The notes beneath the pieces were generated by a model. The model was not told the origin of the DNA. It ran no database searches and was given only the letters and a program-made list of their open reading frames with translations. Source: a virus. From it: a stretch of DNA of 25,148 bases. This document shows, one piece after another, positions 7,271 through 14,966 of this stretch (positions are counted from its first letter, which is position 1; each line of letters opens with the position of its first letter). The position numbers and the translations under genes were made by a program. The stretch lies in the IMG/VR virus record IMGVR_UViG_3300045999_003304, positions 1-25,148 of that record. One strand, written 5' to 3'.

Positions 7271-7954
7271 TTAGGTTGAAGTTGCCCCTAACAGCCGGCC
7301 AGCACTGCTCTGCTCATTGAGCAGCAGCACACCGGCTTCAAAGTGAATCGGCTGCAGCCGCGACGGCAGACGCAGCTGATAGCGCAGCAGCGGGCGGTCA
7401 ATGTCGCTCAGCTCCACGCTGGTGCCGGGGGTTTGCCCTTTGGCCGCAATGAAGCCGCGCACATGGCCCCCTTCCCAGCTGGGAGCCACCACCACCAGAT
7501 TGCGATCTGCGCTCACCAGCGCCCGGATCTCCGGCACCTGTGCCGGCACTGCTGCACGCTTGACCACATCGCGCCAGATGCCGATCAACAGCGGCGGCAG
7601 CTGCTCCTCATGCCGCAGCGCCAAACAGATGTGCGCCACCACGGCCGGCAGCTGATCTTCTTCGCTGCGCTCTTCTGTGCGGAAGAACAGCCAGTCCTGA
7701 TGGCTGGTGGCTTTGCCCTTCTTAGCATCGCGGTTGATGTTGTACAGCAGGCTGCACAGCTGCGCTCCTTGCAGCTCCTGCAGTTGCAGCTCTTGCCGCT
7801 GCAGCTCCAGCAAGCTCCGATGCGCCGCCATCACCACCACCACCTTCTCGCTTGCAAAGGTGCTGCGATGGAACTGGCCGGGGAAGGCCTTGACCAAGGC
7901 CCAGAACAGGGCCGGCCAATCTATGCGGCTTGGCTTCCAGTCCCCGGCCGCTGC
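7271..7954 (-). CDS. Tail-assembly chaperone, T-like part reached by -1 frameshift
   Basis: This frame has no good start codon of its own (the first candidate is TTG at 7897) but is open back to the slippery site at 7954-7960. Reading through a -1 shift there adds AAAGDWKPSRIDWPALFWAL, natural-looking sequence, and gives 227 residues after the shift and a fusion of about 404 residues. The segment LLYNINRDAKKGKATSHQDW resembles the T-domain pattern (Asn-Arg/Lys-Lys-Lys followed by an aromatic-ended motif) of gpGT-type chaperones that bind tube subunits on the tape measure. A Gln/Leu-rich helix lies just before it. It normally sits next to the tape measure gene; here it is about 6.5 kb away. 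Confidence 0.7.
   Translation of the reverse strand, partial: AAAGDWKPSRIDWPALFWALVKAFPGQFHRSTFASEKVVVVMAAHRSLLELQRQELQLQELQGAQLCSLLYNINRDAKKGKATSHQDWLFFRTEERSEEDQLPAVVAHICLALRHEEQLPPLLIGIWRDVVKRAAVPAQVPEIRALVSADRNLVVVAPSWEGGHVRGFIAAKGQTPGTSVELSDIDRPLLRYQLRLPSRLQPIHFEAGVLLLNEQSSAGRLLGATST
7275..7290 (-). repeat. Junction motif copy (GGGGCAACTTCA)
   Basis: Minus-strand GGGGCAACTTCAACC forms the last codons and stop of the chaperone frame (encoding G-A-T-S-T) and lies about 15 bases before the GTG at 7261. Confidence 0.65.
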
Positions 7955-8484
7955 TTTTTTATCTCCTCCTCAGACGGTGGGGCGGCGGTGTCGTCTTGCC
8001 CGGCTTGGCGCTCCTCTTCAAAGAAGGCAAAGAGGGCATCCATCAACGGCTGCGGCAGCTGGCTGGTGTCTGCCATGCTCCACTCGGGCCGCTCCAGCCG
8101 GTAGCGAATCAAGGCCGTGACGCTGGCCAGCATCCGCTCCCGGCCGCGCTGCACATAGATGCGCGTTAGCTCTGCAATCTCGCTGAGGTATTGCAGGCGA
8201 ATGGCATCCTGCTCGGGGCTCATGCTGCTGCCCACCGCTGAAGCTTCGACCAAGGCGAACGCTTCCAGGATGGTGATCTCCTGCTCAGCGCTGATCCGCT
8301 GCGCCAACTTGGCGGCCACCACTACCGCTGCATCGTTCTCGGTGGTCAGATCACTGACAGCAATCACCTCACCGACCTGCAGCGAGCCATGCACGGGCAG
8401 CTCTAGGATGCCGGTGGCTTTGGTGCCAATGCGGCGCTTGCTGCGCTTAGCCGGCGCCACAACAAAGGGCAGATCAACGCTCAT
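7921..8484 (-). CDS. Tail-assembly chaperone, G-like short form (187 aa)
   Basis: The zero-frame product starts at the ATG at 8484, which overlaps the scaffold TGA by one base; an upstream TTG is less likely. The N-terminal half is beta-rich (ATGILELPVHGSLQVGE), the C-terminal half helical (ELTRIYVQRGRERMLASVT), and the end acidic (PPSEEEIKK) before a short tail QRPGTGSQAA. The codons ATA AAA AAG for I175-K177 form the slippery heptamer A AAA AAG; a -1 slip there continues into the T-like frame. In long-tailed phages, the unshifted and shifted forms are made in a fixed ratio and are both needed for tail assembly. The role is inferred from architecture. Confidence 0.65.
   Translation of the reverse strand: MSVDLPFVVAPAKRSKRRIGTKATGILELPVHGSLQVGEVIAVSDLTTENDAAVVVAAKLAQRISAEQEITILEAFALVEASAVGSSMSPEQDAIRLQYLSEIAELTRIYVQRGRERMLASVTALIRYRLERPEWSMADTSQLPQPLMDALFAFFEEERQAGQDDTAAPPSEEEIKKQRPGTGSQAA
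7954..7960 (-). promoter_or_regulatory. Programmed -1 ribosomal frameshift site (A AAA AAG)
   Basis: On the minus strand the heptamer is in the correct phase (ATA AAA AAG CAG) of the short chaperone frame, whose stop lies 31 bases further on. An AGGAGG stretch (7965-7970) lies 4 bases upstream. A weak 5-bp stem (GCGGC at 7947-7951 with GCCGC at 7925-7929) follows. The same heptamer type drives -1 shifting in Escherichia coli dnaX and in several phage tail chaperones. Confidence 0.7.
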
Positions 8485-9182
8485 CAACCCAGCCCGTAGC
8501 CGATCTTGTCGAGGGCACTCATGCCCTGCAGACTGCCGGCCGTCAGATTGCCGCTGCCGCGCATCCCGCCCCCATGGCCGTTGCTGGTGGGAGCAAAGAA
8601 GTGACCGTAGACCGGGCTGGTCTTAAGGCCTTCTAGGTAGGCCGCAGGGGTCATGGTGTCGCCGTTCTCGGTGAGCATCGGTTCACCGTTGGCATTGATC
8701 ACCACCACATCACCGGCGTCGGTGACCTTGAAGCGATTGCCCACCGCACCCATCAAGGCATCGAAGTAGGTGGTGCCATCGTCGGCGCCACCACTGCGGC
8801 CGCCAGCGACTTGGAAGGCATTGGCGAGGGCCTGCTTCCGGTACAGCTCCGACTTTTCGGCGAGGGCTTCGGCCAGCTTCTGATCCTTGACCTTGACCTG
8901 CGCATAAGCCTCAGCCTTGGCCGCTTCTGCCGCTTCTTTGATGCGCTGATCCATTTCAGCCCGCAGACGCTCTTCCCGCTCTTGCGCTTCTTTGATGTTG
9001 CGCAGTTGATCGGGGTCGAGGCCTTGCAGCTGCTGCTCAATCGCCTTAAGGCGGCGCTCAGCTGCCTTGCGGGCTTCCCGTTCTTCCTGCAGTGCCGAGA
9101 GACCTGCTTCACCTAGGGGCTCTACAGCAGGTGTTGGCGTTGATTGCTCTTGCTGCAGCGCTTGTTGTGTCTCGTCGGCCAT
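8484..9182 (-). CDS. Capsid scaffolding-like protein (232 aa)
   Basis: The 232-residue protein has an acidic, Gln/Pro-rich N-terminus, then a long charged coiled-coil-like helix (about residues 30-115, e.g. LQEEREARKAAERRLKAIEQ, and GLDPDQLRNIKEAQEREERL), followed by ALANAFQVAGGR and a C-terminal AYLEGLKTSPVYGHFFAPTS segment. This is the usual pattern of phage scaffolding proteins, which guide capsid subunits during prohead assembly and bind through a C-terminal end. ATG start at 9182. In most phages the scaffold gene lies directly before the capsid gene; here it is separated from it by the chaperone and fibre genes, about 6.7 kb away. Confidence 0.7.
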   Translation of the reverse strand: MADETQQALQQEQSTPTPAVEPLGEAGLSALQEEREARKAAERRLKAIEQQLQGLDPDQLRNIKEAQEREERLRAEMDQRIKEAAEAAKAEAYAQVKVKDQKLAEALAEKSELYRKQALANAFQVAGGRSGGADDGTTYFDALMGAVGNRFKVTDAGDVVVINANGEPMLTENGDTMTPAAYLEGLKTSPVYGHFFAPTSNGHGGGMRGSGNLTAGSLQGMSALDKIGYGLG

Positions 9183-9214
9183 AAATCAGGCACTACTGGA
9201 AAGGTTAGCTGTTG

Positions 9215-10480
9215 CTAGTCACGGATCCAGTAATGGGTGAAATAGGTGCTGATCAATGGACTACCGGCAAAGCTTGGCCGGTAATTGCTACTCATGAAAA
9301 ACACCGGATCAGTGGTTGTATACGCCTCACTCCCAGGTGGCACCGTGCCCGTTGGCGCTGTCGCCGGAGGTGTTGGCGTCGTCACCAGACCCTCTTGGTC
9401 CACTGCCGGCAGACCACTGAGATCCAACAAGGTTTCAAGATCCTGCACCTCCTCAGCGCTGTAGTCCGCAAAGGAAGTGGCAACAAAACGGCCGAGCAGC
9501 GAATAGCCCGCGCAACTGCTCCAGATCGCGTTCAGCGTGCTCAGCTCATTGACACTGCCAGAGCCACGCAACACACGTTGGCTGAGTGTGCTGCTGTAGC
9601 CACCCATGTTCAGCAATGCGGTTTGAGCAAGGAACGGCTGCCGTGTGATCGCAAACCAAGCAGGTGCAGCCACATCACGCCCGGCCACATTGCTGCCACT
9701 GGTGATCAAGGCAGGCAGGGCTGTGTTGGTTGAGGCGGTGTAGCTGTAGTCCCCAAGTGTGGTGGTGTCGAAGTTGCTGAGATACGCCCAAGCCGAGGCG
9801 CCGCAGCTCTTGAACGGATGCACCGCAGGAAGGCTAAGGCCAATGCCTTCCTTGATGCCTGTATAAGTCCCAGATCGCGTATAGCGGGCGGTCATACTGG
9901 CCGACGACGTGGCCACCACACCGACCTGAACAGCCGATAGGCCACTGGTAAACAACGGCACCTGCGTGCTGCTGACGCTGCCGCTCTCCAGATCTACCGC
10001 AACCGTCAGCAAGTCATAGGACGCACTAGAGATAATGCCGTCGTCTTGCTGGGTGTAAGGGCTGCCAGGTAGTGCGTTCTCCGCATTGACATAGAACGCT
10101 CCAACGAAATAAGCACCCCGCAAAAAGCTCACATACAGAACACCGTCCACCACCTGATTGAACAGGTGCAGCTGAGCCTGTGATGCGCTACCGCTCCAGC
10201 CAGAGCCTGTAATCGTGATGGGGAAGCCCAAGGCAGCCCAAAAGCTCTGGATGCCAGCAATGGTGCTGCTGACAAAGCCTGGATCTTCGCTGGATGCCAC
10301 AGGTGCCGCTCCCAGCTGCCATGGCACAAACTCCGCGATCTTGCCGCCGCTACCGGTATGCACCTCCACCACCCGATCAATGCCGGTGTCGGTCGTCAGC
10401 TGCGTAACCAGATAGACCGGCTCCAGCGAGGCACCCGAGCGCCGTGCAGCCGGGCGGAACCGTGCAACCGGCCTAACCAC
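9215..10480 (-). CDS. Minor tail protein, unknown family (421 aa)
   Basis: GTG start at 10480, overlapping the end of the 50-residue gene by 8 bases. The 421-residue product has a basic N-terminus (MVRPVARFRPAARRS), then a beta-rich, Ser/Thr/Gly-rich body with no obvious repeats, and a Pro/Thr linker (TPTPPATAPTGTVPP, about residues 362-380) before a C-terminal about 40-residue tail with several aromatic residues. A segment EEVQDLETLLDLSGLP before the linker is helical. Its place between the tail hub block and the scaffold, plus composition, suggests a tail-tip or side-fibre component. I do not recognise a family. Confidence 0.6.
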   Translation of the reverse strand: MVRPVARFRPAARRSGASLEPVYLVTQLTTDTGIDRVVEVHTGSGGKIAEFVPWQLGAAPVASSEDPGFVSSTIAGIQSFWAALGFPITITGSGWSGSASQAQLHLFNQVVDGVLYVSFLRGAYFVGAFYVNAENALPGSPYTQQDDGIISSASYDLLTVAVDLESGSVSSTQVPLFTSGLSAVQVGVVATSSASMTARYTRSGTYTGIKEGIGLSLPAVHPFKSCGASAWAYLSNFDTTTLGDYSYTASTNTALPALITSGSNVAGRDVAAPAWFAITRQPFLAQTALLNMGGYSSTLSQRVLRGSGSVNELSTLNAIWSSCAGYSLLGRFVATSFADYSAEEVQDLETLLDLSGLPAVDQEGLVTTPTPPATAPTGTVPPGSEAYTTTDPVFFMSSNYRPSFAGSPLISTYFTHYWIRD

Positions 10481-10625
10481 GCTGGGCCTTGATCACCGTG
10501 ATCTTGGCCTGCATCCGCAGGTTCATCGCAATGCGGTTGGCATCCACTACCTCCTGCAGGCGCTGCCGCAACTCGGAGCTGCCAGCGTTGCCGCTCACTT
10601 GCACATTGACCTGCGGCTCAGCCAT
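10473..10625 (-). CDS. Small helical protein in the tail block (50 aa)
   Basis: The ATG at 10625 overlaps the TGA of the 231-residue gene by one base, and the TAG at 10475-10473 overlaps the next gene's GTG start, so a 50-residue frame is fitted exactly between its neighbours. It begins MAEPQVNVQVSGNAGSSELR, continues with a helix (QRLQEVVDANRIAMNLRMQA) and ends KITVIKAQRG. Function is unknown; the coupled position argues that it is translated. The composition suggests a soluble helical protein. Confidence 0.65.
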   Translation of the reverse strand: MAEPQVNVQVSGNAGSSELRQRLQEVVDANRIAMNLRMQAKITVIKAQRG

Positions 10626-11320
10626 CAGTCATTCACTGCCAGCTTGACGCTGTAGCCCACGGTCTGGCCGTTGCTGATCGTGACCGCTGCGGTCTCGCTG
10701 AGGATGCCGTAGACGCTGCCGGCGCACTTGCGGATGCGCAACGTGCCGCTGCCGGTGCTGGTGATATTGACCTTGTTACCACTGGCCACCGGTGTAGCCG
10801 TGTGCAGCGTGATCGTCGAGCTGGTGACGCTATCGACGTAGTAGAGGCTGCCAGCCGTCAGACCACCAGGCAGCGTGCCGCCGCTGTCCACCGTCACCGT
10901 GACGGCATCGCCATCGCTGAGGCCATGGCTGGCCACGGTGATCACATCCGTCGCTGGATCCACCGCACTGCTGGCGGTCAAGCTCGCACCGGCCTGGCCA
11001 TCCGCTGCGGCATCCACCAGCAGCACCACATGGGTGTAGGTCAGGTTGCCGCCATTGGCGCTGAACTCCACGCTCACCGAGTCCTGCTCGTAGCGGGTGT
11101 TGGTGGCGCTGTAGGTGCCGCCGGTCAGGGCAGCGCTTTGAAAGCGGGCATAGCCATTGGTGCCTTCGGTCAGCTCGTATTGCAGCCAGCTGGCGATCCC
11201 GGCATCAGTGGCCGGTGCGCTAGCGGCATTCACCAGAGCAGCGATGAGCACCTTACCGCTGTAGGCCTCAGACATCACACGGGCCAGTTCAGCCTGCGTC
11301 AGTGCGGTGGTAACGGCCAT
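10625..11320 (-). CDS. Minor tail protein with an inserted beta domain (231 aa)
   Basis: ATG start at 11320. The outer parts (about residues 1-120 and 197-231) make one beta-rich unit related in pattern to the 146-residue protein encoded upstream: both have a TYT-hydrophobic strand and end in a G-x-I/V-x-E/S... strand followed by a Gly-Ala/Gln-x-x-x-Tyr-Ser/Arg motif. Between them, about residues 121-196, sits a separate domain starting DPATDVITVASHGLSDGDAV and containing GGTLPGGLTAGSLYYV, a module I have seen inserted in many phage tail proteins. Probable tail tip or fibre-base component. Confidence 0.65.
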   Translation of the reverse strand: MAVTTALTQAELARVMSEAYSGKVLIAALVNAASAPATDAGIASWLQYELTEGTNGYARFQSAALTGGTYSATNTRYEQDSVSVEFSANGGNLTYTHVVLLVDAAADGQAGASLTASSAVDPATDVITVASHGLSDGDAVTVTVDSGGTLPGGLTAGSLYYVDSVTSSTITLHTATPVASGNKVNITSTGSGTLRIRKCAGSVYGILSETAAVTISNGQTVGYSVKLAVND

Positions 11321-11334
11321 GGATCAACCCTTAT

Positions 11335-11350
11335 GCCTGAACTTGCCCTA
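11335..11350 (-). repeat. Junction motif copy (GGCAAGTTCAGGC)
   Basis: Minus-strand GGCAAGTTCAGGC directly follows the TAG of the 146-residue gene and ends 14 bases before the ATG at 11320. Confidence 0.65.
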
Positions 11351-11788
11351 GATCCACTGCGAATAGAGATCCAAGCGATAGGACTTGGTGGCACCAGCGG
11401 TCAGCGTGAAGGGTGTGGATTCGTGAATCACACCGATCAGAGGGAAGGCATGAACTGGCGCACCAGCCCCTGGATCTACGGCTGGAATGATGGCAACCAG
11501 CACATCGGTGTAGGTCACCGTTGAGGCAAACGAAAGTGTGATTTCCTGTTGCGGCAGTTCAGCCCGCTGGGTCAACGTGCCGTCGTAAGCCACGGTGCCA
11601 GATGCGGTGAAGGTATCAAACTGACCAGCCAACACATAGGGATCCCATGCGCTGTAATCCGCATTGAGCGCTGGCGGTGATGCAGCCCCAGTGGTATCAG
11701 CCAAGAAGCTGGCAAAGGTGGCACCTTCAAACAACCACCACAGGGCACCCAGAGCGGCCTCACGATTGGGCGTAAAGCTCGCAGGCAT
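11348..11788 (-). CDS. Minor tail protein (146 aa)
   Basis: ATG start at 11788. The 146-residue product begins MPASFTPNREAALGALWWLF and is otherwise beta-rich, with TYTDVLVAIIPAVDPG and a final AGATKSYRLDLYSQWI strand. The overall pattern matches the outer parts of the 231-residue protein that follows, so the two may be duplicated copies, one with an extra inserted domain. It sits directly after the tail hub, where baseplate and tip genes usually lie. No enzymatic motif is visible. Confidence 0.6.
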   Translation of the reverse strand: MPASFTPNREAALGALWWLFEGATFASFLADTTGAASPPALNADYSAWDPYVLAGQFDTFTASGTVAYDGTLTQRAELPQQEITLSFASTVTYTDVLVAIIPAVDPGAGAPVHAFPLIGVIHESTPFTLTAGATKSYRLDLYSQWI

Positions 11789-11802
11789 AACGGCGCTCGG
11801 TC

Positions 11803-14217
11803 TTAGCTGAGGTTGCCGCCAAGACCCAAGCCAGCACTAAAGGCTTGGATCAGCAGTTGCCGCTCACTGCTCTCCAGCTGCAGCACCACCTGCTCGCTGA
11901 TTGCTTGCACCGCCTCCAGTTGCAGCACGCTCTGCAGGGTTGCCTCACCCAGGCTGCGGTTGATGCCCAGCGGCACCAGCAGCGTCTCCAGCTGCAAACG
12001 CACCTGCAGGGCAGCGGTGCTGATCGGCTTGAACGGCAGCGCCAACGCCACAGGCGTCAGCTCGGTTTCAAACACTTCGGTTTCATCATCCGGCAGGCTG
12101 TCAATCAGCGTTGTGACCGCAGCGCTGTCGCTCACATCCACTGGCTCCACCAGCGTCACGCTGTTCACCGGATCCTGCGGGCCGTTGTCCACATCCGCTG
12201 GCGGAGTCGGCAAGGCACTGGTGCCAGGCGCCACAGGGGTCCAGCGCGGGCCGCTGATGTCACCACCCGCTAGACCCCAATACAAGGCATCCGTGGAAAC
12301 CAGACAGCTGTTGGCGTCAAAGCTCCACGCGGTGCCATTGGTGCGGTAGGTGGCGGTGATGCCACCGTTGCGCAGGTGAAACGCACCTAAGGGCTCAGTG
12401 GGCAGCACACCCAAGCCGGTGGTGACCTGCAGGCCAAGGCGATTGCCCAGCAGCAGGCGGTTTTGATCTTCGCCATAGTTCTGAGCTGATGTGATTGCGT
12501 TGCCAACGGTGATACTGCCGTCAACATTGACGACATCATCAGGCAGGAAGGGAACCTCAAACTGCGTTGCAGTGTTGGTTCTTGTTGGCTCTTGAGCACC
12601 AATCTGCATCCGACTGGCCCCCTGGATCACTACATCTGCATTGACCAGATGGGCAAGGTAGCCGGGGACAGGCCTCCGCTCCCTTGGTTGGTCTATATCA
12701 GAAATAACAACCTTTTCATCTTCCAAAACAAGAGAATGGAACTGATCTAGGAATCTGTAAATATCAAGATCAGCTGGCTCTTTCTGCACGGCAGCCGATA
12801 TAGCTTGCTGCCCCATTTGGGTTAGCCCATAAGCAACATACACACGCTCAACCCTTTTTACTTTATCGCCTCCATACAGGTAGTCGATGATTGTCATCTG
12901 CTTGTAACCGCTTGATGAACCAAGAGGCAGCGGCGTTGTTAGTTTCGTATAGTCTTTAATCCCAATTCGCCCGAGAGCCTCCGCTGACGGCATAAACTCT
13001 TCGATTGTTTCTCGTTTGATTCTGTACGTCGGCAGCTTTGGCAGCATCACAACAGTGGCTGCCGTGGCCTCTTCATCTGACTTGCCGTTGTTAATTAGCT
13101 CTTGCTTTGCCGACGCAATTTCTGCTTCAAGGGATTTCTGCTCTTCCGGGGTCAGTGGATCTGGCTGGATCTCTTCGTATTCAAGTTCTTCAAACCGCGC
13201 ACCAGTGACAATGGACTGAGCAGGCGGAGGAAATAGACCAACATTCAGGTAATCTTGTATCACCTGAGCATTGGCCTTTAGCAAAGAGTTTTGATAGATA
13301 ACAGTGCGACTAACAACCCTGTCATCAGGCTCTGACGTTGTTTCGTATGAAATAGTCTTTTCAACAACTGGCAGCTTGGGGCTTGTTCCGTCTTTGAGGT
13401 TAAAAGGCATCTGCGTTATAGTTTCCGTTTCGTGACGATTAAAGGTCAACTCAAAACGTCCGTAACCACCTGGAACAAAAAACACATCGCGATCAGGGGT
13501 TTCAACTTCTTCTGCGGTTGCGGGTGCATTTGCCACCTGCGCTGTGCCAGTAGCGCTTGGCGTTTCGGTGTAATCCAGGCCACCTTGATTGCCATTCAGA
13601 TCAATCAAGTTCCTAAAGCGTACAACAGGCCCTTTGTCAGACAGCATTCTGTAGCTCTTGCTGACCAGATTTCCCGCTCTATTGACATAGCCGTAAGTTC
13701 CAGCGCTAGCCAGGATCTCCGAGATTGTCTCTACATAGTCTTCTGACTTGATTGAGACGACCTGTTTATTGATGTTGAAGTTAGCAAGGCCGCCAATGGG
13801 AACACCAACGCGGCTGCAGATCACCGATAGGACATCAAATAGATCAACAACCTCAGCCTGCGTAGTCAGCTCACCTTTTAAAGCTGTGACCAGTTGCGTG
13901 TTGATGATGCCGCCGCCTTTGCCCTTCTCATACGCCAGCTTGTCGGCCATGCTGATCTGCGTCTGATTGCGCAGCGGATCGGCATAGGCCTTGGTGACAT
14001 AAAAGGGGCCACGCGGGAAGCGCACCGCCTTGGTCTCATCAGGGGTGATGTAGGCCAGCTTCACCACATCACCGTGCGCAGGTGTCACCAGCCCGGCAAT
14101 CACCAGCTCGCCGGTGGTCATCACCAGGCCCTGGCCCTGCACATGGTCATCCTTGACGCTGCCAGAGATGACCGGCCCCAAGTTGCAGAGGATCTGAGCG
14201 CGAACGTCAAGCACCAT
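11803..14217 (-). CDS. Tail hub / tip protein (804 aa)
   Basis: The chosen ATG at 14217 shares one base with the upstream TGA; a longer frame to 14316 would overlap the previous gene by 100 bases and is rejected. The N-terminal about 200 residues (VITPDET-type strands, FPRGPFYVTKAYADPLRNQT, then DVLSVICSRVGVPIGG) resemble the hub domains that close the tube in long-tailed phages. The middle carries a charged helical insertion (LTPEEQKSLEAEIASAKQEL), and the C-terminal about 120 residues a Pro/Asp-rich linker and helices rich in Leu and Gln. About residues 120-540 are markedly AT-richer than both flanks. The hub role is inferred from position after tape measure and Dit-like genes. Confidence 0.65.
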   Translation of the reverse strand: MVLDVRAQILCNLGPVISGSVKDDHVQGQGLVMTTGELVIAGLVTPAHGDVVKLAYITPDETKAVRFPRGPFYVTKAYADPLRNQTQISMADKLAYEKGKGGGIINTQLVTALKGELTTQAEVVDLFDVLSVICSRVGVPIGGLANFNINKQVVSIKSEDYVETISEILASAGTYGYVNRAGNLVSKSYRMLSDKGPVVRFRNLIDLNGNQGGLDYTETPSATGTAQVANAPATAEEVETPDRDVFFVPGGYGRFELTFNRHETETITQMPFNLKDGTSPKLPVVEKTISYETTSEPDDRVVSRTVIYQNSLLKANAQVIQDYLNVGLFPPPAQSIVTGARFEELEYEEIQPDPLTPEEQKSLEAEIASAKQELINNGKSDEEATAATVVMLPKLPTYRIKRETIEEFMPSAEALGRIGIKDYTKLTTPLPLGSSSGYKQMTIIDYLYGGDKVKRVERVYVAYGLTQMGQQAISAAVQKEPADLDIYRFLDQFHSLVLEDEKVVISDIDQPRERRPVPGYLAHLVNADVVIQGASRMQIGAQEPTRTNTATQFEVPFLPDDVVNVDGSITVGNAITSAQNYGEDQNRLLLGNRLGLQVTTGLGVLPTEPLGAFHLRNGGITATYRTNGTAWSFDANSCLVSTDALYWGLAGGDISGPRWTPVAPGTSALPTPPADVDNGPQDPVNSVTLVEPVDVSDSAAVTTLIDSLPDDETEVFETELTPVALALPFKPISTAALQVRLQLETLLVPLGINRSLGEATLQSVLQLEAVQAISEQVVLQLESSERQLLIQAFSAGLGLGGNLS
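11805..11820 (-). repeat. Junction motif copy (GGCAACCTCAGC)
   Basis: Minus-strand GGCGGCAACCTCAGC encodes the last G-G-N-L-S of the hub protein before its stop and lies 17 bases ahead of the ATG at 11788. Confidence 0.5.
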
Positions 14218-14966
14218 CAGACCTGCTCCACCGTCAGGCTCACGGTCCAGAGATTGGTCTTCAGGCCACCGACAATGCGGGCCTCCACGCTGGCCGTGGG
14301 CGGGCTGGTGGGCCACCAGTCACCCGTTGAGGGCGTGCTCTGCACGGTGCTGGCCACCCAGTTGCGCAGGGTGGTGTAGGCCGCTTCATTGGCCACGGTG
14401 CCAGTGATCTGCCGCACGGCAGAAGCCCTGAGCGGGCCATTGATGTAGGCGAACCCACCGGCGGTGCGCTCCAGGCTCGGCAGGTCGTCAAGCGTTTCCA
14501 TCGGCTCGGTCAGCGTGATCGTGACCCCGCCCAAGGTCACGGTGCCCAGGCTGGGCAGCAGGGCGTCATCGGCAGCGCTGCTCTTCTCCAGCGACTTCTT
14601 GGCCACCGTGAGCGCCTGATTGGCATCCACCAACGTCGCAGTCAGCTGCACGTAAGCGCCGACCTGCTCAATAGTGGGCGCCTCGGTGAACCAACAGGCC
14701 ACACCGCTGGCCGTCAGGCCATTGGCGCTAAAGCTGAGCGCCACGGTGCTGCCGACGCTGTTGCTGGCGATGGAATCGGCATCGCCACGCCGTGCTGCCA
14801 GCCACGTCTCAAAGATCGAGATGAACTGCCCCAGCTCGGTGCTGTTCAGCAGGCCGCTCACGGTCCAGCTGCGGGCGGCTAGGCCCAGGCTCACATCCTC
14901 AGAGGTGTAACCCAGCGGCTGCGCGGTCAGCTTGCTGATGGTCAGGCCGTTGATCGTGACGCTCAT
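14217..14966 (-). CDS. Distal-tail-like protein (249 aa)
   Basis: ATG start at 14966, sharing one base with the tape measure TGA. The 249-residue beta-rich protein looks like two related halves: each opens with a G-V/L-T-I strand (GLTISKLTAQPLG and GVTITLTEPMETLDD), then an SWTV-/RQIT-G-type strand and a helix (ELGQFISIFETWLAARRGD and AYTTLRNWVASTV), and ends in a beta stretch. A gene between the tape measure and the hub usually encodes the distal tail protein, so I assign that role by position and fold pattern. Confidence 0.6.
   Translation of the reverse strand: MSVTINGLTISKLTAQPLGYTSEDVSLGLAARSWTVSGLLNSTELGQFISIFETWLAARRGDADSIASNSVGSTVALSFSANGLTASGVACWFTEAPTIEQVGAYVQLTATLVDANQALTVAKKSLEKSSAADDALLPSLGTVTLGGVTITLTEPMETLDDLPSLERTAGGFAYINGPLRASAVRQITGTVANEAAYTTLRNWVASTVQSTPSTGDWWPTSPPTASVEARIVGGLKTNLWTVSLTVEQV

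Noticed and set aside
7343-8104. A 253-codon plus-strand frame rich in Gln, Leu and His
   Set aside because: It is the antisense of the chaperone frames; composition is typical of a shadow.
14217-14316. Longer N-terminus for the tail hub protein
   Set aside because: It would overlap the preceding gene by 100 bases with a Gln/Arg/Pro-rich shadow-like sequence; the ATG at 14217 has the TGATG coupling seen elsewhere.
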